Assembly (NCBI GenBank): GCA_039090855.1
Contig: CM076996.1
Coordinates: 52,976,469-53,040,468 of the forward strand
DNA: 64,000 nt
Reading direction: 5' to 3'
Origin: Macrothele yani
Lineage: Eukaryota > Arthropoda > Arachnida > Araneae > Macrothelidae
Shown here in pieces: positions 10,010 through 19,642 of this stretch (within the stretch, counting starts at the first letter, position 1; every line of letters starts with the position of its first letter). The notes beneath the pieces are model-generated. The model was not told the origin of the DNA. It worked only from the letters and a program-made list of their open reading frames with translations, and made no database searches. A program made the position numbers and the translations under genes.

Positions 10010-10173
10010 CTATGGAGCTGCATAAATTGGCGAATTTCCAGGAAATGGAAGAGATCCTGTGTCACCTTGTCCAAGATCCAATTGAGTTGAGACTATAGGG
10101 CGAGCTCCACTAATACGAGGCTCACAAGGTAAAGATCCCTGCAACTCAGATACACGATTCCAGGGAGAAAATG
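10010..10173 (-). CDS. Host RNA-binding protein (A1CF/RBM46-like), terminal coding exon
   Basis: Last coding exon of the host gene on the minus strand. The acceptor is a clear pyrimidine tract ending TTTCTCTTTCAG at 10174-10185. The exon enters in phase 1, completing the Gly/Ala codon begun in the exon at 23133, and encodes FSPWNRVSELQGSLPCEPRI, then a Pro/Gly/Ser-rich tail ending GNSPIYAAP and a TAG stop. The tail follows the dsRNA-binding domain, where A1CF and RBM47 also have low-complexity C-terminal tails. Phase agreement across both introns and the absence of stops in a region full of stops support a real gene. Family is inferred from the preceding exons. Confidence 0.75.
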
Positions 10174-10411
10174 CTGAAAGAGAAATCAAGACTTTAATAT
10201 TAAAACATATTACCTAAGTGTTAAAAAAAATAGAGATTTCCATGTTCTTTTACTAACTGAGGAAATAAATTTTGCATCACATGAAAATAGCAGTTTTATT
10301 GATATACTATACCTCAGAATATAATGGTTGAAAAAAGCAGGTGTCATGCAACAATAATCACCTGGAAATTAAGTAAAAAAAAAAAACACAGAGTTGTATA
10401 TAGTAATTACA

Positions 10412-10545
10412 TTTTTATAAGTGGAAGCTTTCAACCATGTCTTGATCACCCACTGTCAACTGAATCAGAGGACTGGTTGCCATATTTTAGTAGAGATATC
10501 CAAATAAATGGGATTTTGTAAGGGATATCTGAATTGCATGTAATC
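10412..10545 (-). mobile_element. Penelope-like element, 3' tail fragment
   Basis: On the minus strand the motif GTGATCAAGACATGGTTGAA runs into AGCTTCCACTTA. This parallels the 3' end of the Penelope-like element at 43 kb (GTGATGAAGACC...GGTCGAAAGCTTCCAACTTA). The preceding 80 bp read like the last coding residues of such an element (SSDSVDS). It is a short relic in the last intron of the host gene. Confidence 0.5.
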
Positions 10546-10562
10546 CCATCTTGGTTAGCAAC

Positions 10563-10960
10563 AGGGTCATTCCACGTCAAATCGTCAGATGCTATCCACC
10601 ACACCATCTCCGATTCTTACAATTTTTTTTTTTTCATGAATAGATCACTCCAATGTATGAAAATCCAAAAGTTCCATTTTTTTATTTCCCATAGATCAGA
10701 AGATATAAATTTTCGAATTCTGGTGCATGGCGGGCCTTAATCGCATAAAAACGCGAATATCTCTGTTGTTTGGGATAAAAAAAAAAAGTACCAAAATTAC
10801 CACTCCTTCCTAATTTCACCTCAAGGAATCGATTGGTGCATTGCACGAATTTCTATCTTCTTTAGTTTTTGAGTTACGTGCAACGGGAGAGCCTTTTTTC
10901 AAAACGTAAAAAAGCAATGTAGTACAGCACTTAGAAGATCGCAATTGTTTTTCATTTTTA
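10563..10960. repeat. Repeat-family end beginning GGGTCATTCCACGTCAAATC
   Basis: The first 55 bp match 11278-11332 in direct orientation (GTCAAATCGTCAGATGCTAT shared apart from a C/T change). The following sequence (GATCAGAAGATATAAATTTT, AATATCTCTGTTGTTTGGG, TTCTTTAGTTTTTGAGTTAC) has the low-complexity style of long terminal inverted repeats. No matching inverted end was found nearby, so I call it a solitary transposon end. Confidence 0.45.
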
Positions 10961-11277
10961 AAGAAAAGCTTAGTCTAACAAATAAAGAAAAAATAAACCT
11001 TGGGCTTTTGCGTGCGCGCTGAGAAAATAATTTTTAAATATGGTGCATGGCTCGTATTTTGCCACTGTGAAACCGCGCACGGCGAATAGCGTTAGCAGCC
11101 AGCTAAACGGCAGCAGGAGTGGATGCTCACCTTCGGACGAGCGGCAGATAAAGATACCATTTGCATGCATTGGTCAGATCGCACGATAATTTGATGTGAT
11201 GCTTGAAGGAGGAAGGATAGTGAATTAATGTTATCTTTAAAGGCATTTCAAATAATATAACTGTAAAATATTACTAA

Positions 11278-11565
11278 AGGGTCATTTCACGCCAAATCGT
11301 CAGATGCTATCTCCCACATTCTTAGCCATTCGATGACGAGGAATACTAATACAAACCATTTTCTCCGTACAGCTTACCAATATGAGCTATACCGTGAAAA
11401 AGGTTTCACACAAATAACGCATATAAATTATGCAACAGACGTCGAAAATCTATTGGCATTCTTAGCCATTCAGTGAAGAGAAGAAATAATATAACTTTTT
11501 TCTCCCTGTATAGCTTAACGATATACAGTATATAAATTATGCAATTGACGTTGAATACAGTTTTT
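11278..11565. repeat. Second copy of the GGGTCATT end, with a 140-bp tandem duplication
   Basis: Begins GGGTCATTTCACGCCAAATC. From 11318 a segment starting CATTCTTAGCCATTCGATGA is repeated from 11458 as CATTCTTAGCCATTCAGTGA; both copies continue with TTTTCTCC, TACAGCTTA, ATATAAATTATGCAA and GACGT(C/T)GAA. The unit is about 140 bp. Neither copy codes for anything visible. Confidence 0.6.
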
Positions 11566-12343
11566 TGAATATTTTATTGATTAATGATTTCTACAGCTCA
11601 CGCAATATCCGACAGAATTTTTTGACATGAGATGGTTCTATTTCAGGAATCAATAAATTGTCTAGTTGTCCACGCCTGTCGTAAGAGAAAGTGATCAAAG
11701 AATGACAGCTTGAGAAATAAAGTAATCGGGGATATATATCTCAGTGCCTATTCTTGCGAGATAGAGGAGATATATACTGCGTTTTAGTTAATGTCAGATA
11801 CTTGACGATCACAGATGATGACGTTAGCAAGGCTCAGCATCGGGTTAGAAAAAATGTTATCAATTATTTTCTGGTAAATCTGGTATTTAAATGTAAGAGT
11901 ATATCTTGCAGCTGTCATCTTGCCTGTTTATTTATTTATTTAATTTTTATTTCAGTTGCTTATTTAAAGATTACACGTCAGGCGGGAGCTCACGAAACTC
12001 TCAAGAGCTCATATCAAACAAAATGCACCACACCACCCTAAAATAAGGAAAACACAGTTTAACTGTTCGTGGTATAGCCCAAAAATAGGAAAATACAGTT
12101 TGACGGTTACACTGAATAAAAAATTTTATGCCTCCTAATCACATCCCGGTGTCAGAGTGGTAGCAATTGGACTTATTTCAGTTATTATTATTTTTTATTA
12201 ATCATGCCAATAAATTTAGAAATAATGGGAAACATTAACAGACCTCGAACGTATGAGTACATTTTTGTTAACGTAATATACCCAATGTATCGCAATTTTG
12301 ATTACCAATTTATGAAAAACAAGTATGAAACTCGTGTTACTAT
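11566..12343. other. Intronic sequence, nothing recognised
   Basis: AT-rich host intron. It includes a short TTTAT run at 11928-11950. A small frame at 11754-12041 has no motif. Confidence 0.4.
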
Positions 12344-12352
12344 TTAGCGATC

Positions 12353-12577
12353 TTTTTTTTTTTTTTTTTTTTTGGAGATTAACGACCACCGTGAGCAACT
12401 CAATGGGCTATAAGCAGTCGCCCGTCCCTAATTTAGGGTCACTGGTTCCAGGGAAGGGAGAGAGCCAGTGCCGTAAGACAAACACAACATCCATGCCTCA
12501 CTGGGATTCGAACCCGGACCCCATTCGGACAAATGATCAGAGGCCATCGCTTAGACCACTGCGCCACCGGGGCGGCA
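12353..12577 (-). mobile_element. tRNA-derived SINE, copy 1
   Basis: Read on the minus strand the head is GGTGGCGCAGTGGTCTAAGC (RNA polymerase III box A) followed by GGGTTCGAATCCCAGTGAGG (box B), then the family body (TGTTTGTCTTACGGCACTGG) and a poly(A) tail, seen as a T run at 12353-12374. A 9-bp target duplication TTAGCGATC flanks it at 12344-12352 and 12578-12586. The same family recurs at 15700, 25697 and 26239. Confidence 0.88.
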
Positions 12578-12586
12578 TTAGCGATC

Positions 12587-13350
12587 GTAATTAGTCCGCT
12601 CTGTTTTATGAGCTTCTGTTTCTCTTTATCAGTAGCAACGCAGTTAGCATCCTCATATTGACCAAGTTACTTTAGCTGTCTCTTAAATTAAGAATTAGTT
12701 TTTTTTTTTTCGTGTTTAACGCATTACGCCACAATCACAATGCACAAAGACACTGAAAAACTAGGCAGCAACTTTCAAATTGCAAGAGAATAAAAGAGAT
12801 CTGAGAAAATACACTACGGAGCTTTTCCACTTTTGGTGCTCTCTTAAAAATTCGTTCTCTGTTTGCCAGAGGTCGTAAATTAGGATCTGAGGGGTTCAAT
12901 GTCTGGGGCCATCCTGTCTTTAAAAGAGAGAGAAAAAAAAAACAACAAAAAAAAAAAACCTAGAAGCAAGTGTGTCTGCCATAGCACGGATAAATAGAGT
13001 AAATTGTCTCTATGAAAAATAAACAGTTCTACATCTGTGGTGAACAGAAAACATTATACCATAATGGCAAATACATTAACAAATGCAGGGCAGTGGTGAC
13101 GCTAGCTGCTCAGAACTGGGTGGGCCATTAAGGGAGGGGGCTAAACGTGATGGGAGAGGAGGCATACACTTTGAAGTGTTTGGCAGAAATTTTGACAAAA
13201 CATTCCGTTCATGTGCACTTTATTCGATTCGACGCTGATAAAGTTATCTCTAGTCAAAAAATGTTTTCAAGTGAATACTGTATGTAGTATTTATTCAATG
13301 TACGTAGTATGGGAACCATGGATACGAATCTCTATGGCAAGTTACTATTT
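12587..13350. other. Intronic sequence, nothing secure
   Basis: Host intron with A-rich runs near 12930-12960. The stretch at 13085-13140 (CAGGGCAGTGGTGACG...GGGGGCTAAA) resembles a hAT-type terminus, but no partner end was found. Confidence 0.35.
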
Positions 13351-13375
13351 TATATCATCATCATCATCATCATTG

Positions 13376-14683
13376 TCAACCATTATCAATCCACTGCTGG
13401 ACGAAGGTCTCCCCAAGTTTCCTCCACAACGGTCTGTCTTGTGCCAGTCTCCTCCATGTCACTCCCGCATACTTTCGAATTTCATCCACCCATTTTCCAT
13501 GTGGTCTTCTTCTGGGTCTTTTCTTGTCCCTTGGAATACAATCTAAAATTTCGGCTGTCCATCGATGGTCTGTTCTTCTGGCAGTATGTCCAGCCCATTG
13601 CCATTTCAGGGATTTAACTCTGATCATGATGTCTTCCACTCTTGTCATTTTTCGGATCCACGTGTTCCTCTTCTTATCTCTCCTGGTTACACCAAGCATG
13701 CACCTCTCCATGCTACTTTGAGTTGTCTGCAGCCTTTGTATGTCTCTTTTAGCTAAGGTCCACGTCTCTGCACCATACGTAAGCACTGGAAGGATGCATT
13801 GATCAAACACTTTTCTTTTAAGACATAATGGCATATTGCTCTTGAAAATTATGCTGTTTCTTCCAAAAGCTCTCCAGGCAAGTTTTGTACGCCGATTAAT
13901 TTCTTCACCAATGTGACCCTCACTTGATATCTGCTGTCCAAGATAAGCGTACGTGTCTGTTATCTCCAGCTTTTCTCCATCAATCGATAAATCTTCATTT
14001 CTTGTAAAAGCATTGTACATCACTTTTGTCTTCTGAAAGTTCATTTTTAATCCCACTTCTTTACTCTTGTCAGCAAGTTCCTGGATCATACTCTGCAGCT
14101 CTGATGGGGTAGTTGCAAAAATGACTATGTCATCAGCAAAACGAAGGTGGGTTAGATAATCTCCATTAATCTTTATCCCTTTGTTTTCCCAGTTCAGTGA
14201 TTGAAAGACATTTTCCAATGTGGCATTAAAGAGCTTCGGAGATATGGTGTCACCCTGTCTCACTCCTTTTCCAATTTTTATGTGTGTTGTATTTTCAAAC
14301 AGCCGAATCTTTGCACTTGCATTTTCATAGATGTTATTAATAATATTAATGTATGCATCTTCAATACCGCAGGATTTCAGAGCCATTGCAACTGCTGATG
14401 GTTTCACCGAATCAAAGGCTTTTTCATAATCGATAAAAGCCATGCACAATGGAAGTTCATATTCCCTCGCTCTTTCAATTAGTTCTCTCAGTACGTGGAT
14501 ATGATCTATTGTGCTGTAGCCACTCCTGAATCCAGCTTGTTCTCTCGGTTGAGCCATGTCCAGTGTCACCTTCAAGCGGTGTGAAAGAACTTTAGTGAAG
14601 ATTTTATAAACCACTGATAGGAGGCTGATAGGTCTGTAGTTCCTGAAATCCTCAATGTCACCTTTTTTATGTAGCAAGATCAT
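13376..14683 (-). pseudogene. RTE reverse transcriptase, N-terminally broken
   Basis: A 435-codon uninterrupted frame. Motifs in order: ILLHKKGDIEDFRNYRPISL (RT0-1), QAGFRSGYSTIDHIHVLREL, AFIDYEKAFDSVKPS (motif A, catalytic Asp), GVRQGDTISPKLFNATLE (motif B), LRFADDIVIFATTP (motif C, FADD catalytic pair), GLKMNFQKTKVM, then the conserved C-terminal region (RRTKLAWRAFGRNS, LPVLTYGAETWTL, RRPHGKWVDEI) and WIDNG at the end. It copies element RNA at the nicked target. The catalytic domain is intact, but the fused upstream frame is shifted by the internal deletion, so no complete polyprotein can be made. Confidence 0.9.
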
Positions 14684-15057
14684 TGTAGCGTTGTTCCAAT
14701 CCTCAGGAATTTTCCCTTCATTAAGGCATCGAGTGAAAATTTGGGCGAGTACTGTTTCGATTTCTCCACTTGCTTCTTGTATGAAGCAAGCACACTGCAG
14801 TCTTCTATGACGAATTTTTTGTTACACATAATAAAATCAATTTCACTTGTCGTCCCATTTGGATGTCTCCATGTCCATTTCCTGTGTGGCTTTTTCTTGA
14901 AAAAGGAGTTCATGATGAAAAACCCTTCTGCCTCTGCAAACTCTAAGAGAGTATTTCCACGCTGGTTTCTGTTGCTGTGACCGAATTTACCTACTGAAGT
15001 TTCATTCTGTTGCCGTTGCCCTATTTTTGCATTGAAATCTCCCATAATTATCTTCAA
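14680..15057 (-). pseudogene. RTE apurinic-type endonuclease, C-terminal fragment
   Basis: The minus strand encodes MKIIMGDFNAKIGQRQQN (a catalytic GDFNA block), GKFGHSNRNQRGNTLLEFAE and KKKPHRKWTWRHPNGTTSEI followed by DFIM. It stops matching after FVIEDCSVL, where the near-complete copy continues NKFNTGSDHRLV with the last catalytic His. The deletion joint follows immediately, and residues after it are an out-of-frame reading of the reverse transcriptase region. The fold nicks target DNA in the intact family. Confidence 0.85.
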
Positions 15058-15251
15058 GTGCTGCTTACCTTTATTATTTAGATCACGAATTTCCTCATAA
15101 AATTCTTCAATTTCTTCTTCAGCATGACTTGTGGTGGGTGCATAAGTTTGAATAATCTGAGCCTAGTATCTTCTCGAGAGTTGGATAACGAGTCGTGCAG
15201 CTCTGTCAGAGGAACTTTCAACTTCTACAACTTTATCCTTCAGTTTCTTGT

Positions 15252-15254
<3 letters not shown>

Positions 15255-15292
<38 letters not shown>
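15255..15292. repeat. (TC)n microsatellite
   Basis: About 19 uninterrupted TC units directly at the 5' truncation point of the RTE copy. Confidence 0.97.
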
Positions 15293-15296
<4 letters not shown>

Positions 15297-15699
15297 GGCT
15301 ATTTATGAAGTACAGTTCATAACCTGACAAGGAATCTATCTCTGATCGTTTTCAAACATAATTCCAAAATAAGTGTTTCTACTGCTGTCTTAGAAATTCG
15401 TTCAGAGGACCCCCCCCTCTCTTCCCCATAAGTACAAAAACTAACAGCCATGTGGAATGCCATTTTGCTTTTTTTTTTTATTTAAGAGGCTACATTTCAT
15501 AAACTTCCAAAAGTCGAAAGCTTAGAACTGATTGGTTTACATCAGTGACAAAAACATTAGATTTTCTTGCGGGTCATATTTAGTTTCCATGCTACAGAAA
15601 AAGTATCGTATTACCTTCACAGAAAATAATCTGAGATTTTGTGTGTGCATATAAAATCTTCCTAACATTTTTCATCCTGCGGTGAATGGCAAGTTTATA

Positions 15700-15929
15700 T
15701 ATATATATTTTTTAATTTATTGGAGGTTTAACGACTACCATGAGCAACTCAGTGGGACATAAGCAGTCGCCTGTCCCTAATTTGGGGCCAATGGTTCCAG
15801 GGAAAAGAGAGAGCCAGCGCCGTAAGACAAACACAACATCTATGCCTCACCGGGATTCGAATCCGGACCCATCTTGGACGAATGATCATATTCATAAGCC
15901 ACCGCTTAGACCACTGAGTCACCAGGGCA
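15700..15929 (-). mobile_element. tRNA-derived SINE, copy 2
   Basis: Same family and orientation as the copy at 12353. The minus strand reads GCCCTGGTGACTCAGTGGTC (box A region), GGATTCGAATCCCGG (box B), the common body, then an A-rich tail. An 11-bp target duplication GCAAGTTTATA is present at 15689-15699 and 15930-15940. Confidence 0.87.
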
Positions 15930-15940
15930 GCAAGTTTATA

Positions 15941-17070
15941 CTTAACGATATCTTTAAAAGGAGCAATAAATTTGCGAGATGTTGATCAGACAAAATGCGC
16001 AAAAGGTCTGGATCATCAGGTCATTTGCAGTAACCCTCAACAAACAACATTAAAAAGGAGAGAGGCTAGAGGCTTCATTTCATCGCCGGCATAATAAATC
16101 TGAAAACTAAGCAAGACGTAACTTTTTATCCATGTATACATACATACATCATGGTTCATACACTTTTTCAATCACAAAATTCAAGGACTTTTGGATTCTT
16201 TTCCAGGACATACGGGCCAAATGCTCTTACTTAAAATATAATGAAACCACAGGTCTGTTCAACCTGTAACCAACAACAAACAACTTCTTACGTGCTTGGG
16301 CAAACTTAATGCAGAATGTTAAAAATGTTGTCCGCTGCAGCTAATCAGAATCACAGATAATACTCAAATACCAAAACTGTCACTGATTTTCAGAAACTTT
16401 CATTTTTCTACTTTGGCTTTAAAATTCAATTATTGAAGCAAATTACAGAATAAAAAACAACAACATAAAACTCAAAAATACATAGGTATGTGGCATTACT
16501 CTTAAAATGCTTTCATATACCACATAATCAACACAAAATACTATTTATATTTAATTATTTTGAAATAATGCTTAAATTGGAAATTTAAGGGTAAGGAAAG
16601 ATGAAATATTTGGAACTTTTTCAAAGTACCAAAGGGGTTGTTATTTCTTAAACACATAATCATGAGAGCAATTACATTTTATTTAGGGAAAGAAATTTCA
16701 ACATGATATTTATGCTGTAGCTAAGTTTTAATTTGTACTCACCAGCAAAGAAAGCATGCACAAAATTTTTCAACATGAAATGAAAGAGAATAATGGAAAA
16801 ACCTTAAATCCAAGGGCTGTGTACAACTGCATTCATAAGTGATCAAGGCAATTTAGCTGTGCATAATTAGAAAACTAATTATAGAAGATGAAAAGTGTTT
16901 AGTTTTGCTCAGAAAATACTAAGAAATAAGTAGATTTAAGTTTCTGATATGAGAAAGCAATCTAATATTATGGTAACTTTTTATGTAAAGCATTCATTAG
17001 CAAATTTCAGTAAAGGTCAATAACCTGCAAAAAAAAAAAAAAAAATCAACTACTTATAAAACATCAGCTA
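15941..17070. other. Intronic sequence, nothing recognised
   Basis: AT-rich host intron with a short ATACATACATACATC run near 16132. No coding or repeat structure seen. Confidence 0.4.
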
Positions 17071-18470
17071 CTTCCACCAGTGGCTAAAAAGTATGTTACG
17101 AAAATTAACAAATGGCACAAAAAACTTTTCGCCTAGCAGAAGGAAGGTATTAGAGACAAAAAGATTTTCAAATCAAGCAGTTAAAAGAACAGATAGAGAA
17201 GCAAACATGATATAACTGTATGCCTTTTAGTGGAAGAATTTTGCACAATGGAAAAGTTTGAAAAGGCCAAAAGTATTCCTCATAGCAAATGCTATGCTAA
17301 GGAAAAAAACTTTAAAAATATGTCTGCAGAGATAGCAAGAAAAACGTTTTGACCTTTACAACCCCTAGGGTAAAAGTACACATTATTTGAAGAGGATCTT
17401 ATTGTAGCAAAAATCTTATTCACTCTCCATCTTTATTATAGCGAATGGCATAAAGCAAAAAAAAAAAAAAAATTCTCAAGAGTTTCTAGAGGCAGATATA
17501 GGCTGCAAATGGAAGTACATAGACACTACCTGGCGGCAAAATTGTGAACCACAAACCTCCTCAAATGCAAACTTAGTGTTCCATAAGGTAAATGGTATCT
17601 GTTGTTAAAAGATTTTTTTAAATCGGACCTTTAAAAGTACAGATATTGAGAAAAATAGATTAAATATTTGCGCCCCTAGTGGCGAAATTGTGCATTATTT
17701 TGGGAAGAAAATACACACAAGGAGTTTTCATAGTTAGTAATATCTGGTCGAAAGAGAATATTTGTCAATCGGATTATTAGTCCCATAGATATTACTGTAA
17801 ACGGAAATGTGAACTTACGCCCTCTAGTGGCACACTTGTGCACTGAAATGTATTTGAAATTATATTGGAAACATTTCGCACCAAAAATGTTCCAACAAAG
17901 AAAGAATTTTTCAAATCGTACTCCTAAAAACAGAGATATGGACAAAAATAAGATATACGTACATACCCCTGGTGGAAAAATTATGCACTATTTAAGCAGG
18001 AGGTATTCTCAAAAAGTTTTTGGAGGTGAGCGGCATCGGTCCACGTAGGAATTTTTTCAATCGACTTTCGAGCTCAAATTTCATTGCAAATACATCAGAA
18101 GCAAAAATAAACACTTACGCGCGCTGGCGGCCAAACCATTCCCCCCGAAAATGGGAAATTATATGCAAAACATTTCCCCTCAAGAGCTGTATCCAACGCA
18201 AGAAGAATTTTTCAAATCGGACTATTAGAAACGGAGATATTGGGAAAATCGTGATTTACTGTTACACCCCCAGCAGAAAATTTGTGCATTATTTGAAAAA
18301 GGGAGTGTAACTAAAATAGTCTTCGATATAAATGCCATCGAAAGGAAAAATAATTTTTTTCAATTGGATATTTAGAAGAAAATGTATGAAATAAAATGCA
18401 TTTTTAATTCGGTACAATCTTCATTTGCCCCCCCTCCCCAGCTGCGAAGTTGTGCATCAGAAAAGACCCG
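17071..18470. repeat. Diverged tandem array, about 148 bp x 10, each with a CTCF-like box
   Basis: A GC-rich box recurs at 17071, 17222, 17361, 17524, 17671, 17819, 17965, 18117, 18264 and 18427. The best copies read CGCCCCTAGTGGCGAAATTG (17671), CGCCCTCTAGTGGCACACTT (17819) and ACCCCTGGTGGAAAAATTAT (17965). Each is followed by TGTGCATTATTT. About 85 bp later comes a second conserved block, TTTTTCAAATCGGACTATTA then GAAACGGAGATATTG. The GCCCCCTAGTGGC-type box resembles the CTCF consensus. Units are far diverged, so the array is old. It lies in the 13-kb intron of the host gene. Confidence 0.75.
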
Positions 18471-18989
18471 GAACAAATAGATCATCATTCTCACATTTTA
18501 AGCTTCCCAATACAAAAGAATTTTACAAATCGAACTTAATAATTGCAGAGATATGGTCTTCCCAGTTGGACAGACAAAGTGATAACATGAGCACGACACC
18601 AAAAGATGCTAATATAACGCAGCTTTAGTCCTAACAGACAAACCCCCCCGCCCCCGTCGCATTTTGCACGGGGTGGGGAGGAAAATTTGTTAGACATAAG
18701 TTATGTCAGTAGAAAAATCTTCAACTACAAAACATCAAGCAGGGACAAAAAGGCTGGAATAGATAAAATTCCAAGACATGTAACAGGATTTTAGGACATT
18801 TCTAAAATGCATACGAACCACGATACATACATACTCGCCAGAGTAAAATTAAATACAAGATGATCTCCCAAATTAGCCAAAGAAATTTCTCCACGATCTC
18901 TCGTTTAGAGCAAAAGCATTGGCAGCAATCCCCCCCAAATAATTTTGGTTTTGCATCGATTTCAAGAAACGATTCAGATGATGACACAA
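18471..18989. other. Intronic sequence, nothing recognised
   Basis: Includes a C-rich run with CCCCCCCGCCCCC near 18641-18660, possibly a last degenerate array unit. Confidence 0.35.
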
Positions 18990-19440
18990 AACAACTAAAG
19001 ATTCCTCACGAGATTTAATTCTGGTCTGCTATCTGGTCACTTCAGCACAATGGTTTTCATCTTTGTCAGAAAGTCCTTCACTATCATGCATAAATGTGGT
19101 GCATCCGTGAATGTTCATGCAAAGTGTCAGCATTTCCACATACAGGTCCTTTCATGGTGTTGGGCAGCAGGAAGTATACAGCAGCAGTACCAGATTTGGA
19201 CATAGCACCCTATGTCTACCTGGCTTGGAGCATGTTTCATGGTAGCAACTGTGCATTTCTCATTAAATTTCTTTTCTTTTCTTTGAAACATTCAACGTGT
19301 TGTGTACATGCTAGAAATATGTGCAAGGTTGATCCTCTTGAAAAATAAAACTTCACTCCACTTTTCAGCAGTCCAAGATTGTCTCCTAGTGAACTCAAAA
19401 CTCTTCTTTTTCACAATGGTAGTCATTGCAGGTTTGTAAG
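18990..19440 (-). pseudogene. Tc1-like transposase relic
   Basis: Minus-strand pieces in several frames: FTRRQSWTAEKWSEVLF (the region before the first catalytic Asp), CTVATMKHAPSQ, MSKSGTAAVYFLLPNTMKGP, IHGCTTFMHD (second catalytic Asp region), VKDFLTKMKTIVLK and a decayed PDSRPELNLV for SPDLNPVEN. Order and spacing fit a Tc1 transposase. Stops and frameshifts are numerous. Confidence 0.6.
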
Positions 19441-19642
19441 ACTTTCATCAAATGTCTTGAAAAAGTGACAACATTAACCCCCATAAAATGCAGAGACACT
19501 TAACACCTTGCAAAAACTTCTTGGAGGATGCATGACTACCTCAAGACATCATTTACCTTGGACAGGGTTCCCATTCATTTTCTCATGAAAAATATAATCA
19601 CATTTTAAGGACCCTACGAATTGCACATGCAAAAATAATATA

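Larger units (their letters stand above)
13351..15240 (-). mobile_element. RTE-type LINE, 5'-truncated with internal deletion
   Basis: Reads leftward. The 3' end is at 13351-13375 as a GAT-repeat tail (plus strand ATCATCATCATCATTGTCAA). The 5' side stops at 15240 next to a TC microsatellite. Compared with the near-complete copy at 56385-59570, the endonuclease part (14800-15240) is joined directly to the reverse transcriptase at about 14785-14795, deleting roughly 0.9 kb. It lies in the last intron of the host gene, in the same orientation as the gene. Confidence 0.85.

Noticed and set aside
17071..18470. CRISPR array
   Set aside because: Units diverge strongly, have no constant short repeat with unique spacers, and the genome is eukaryotic.
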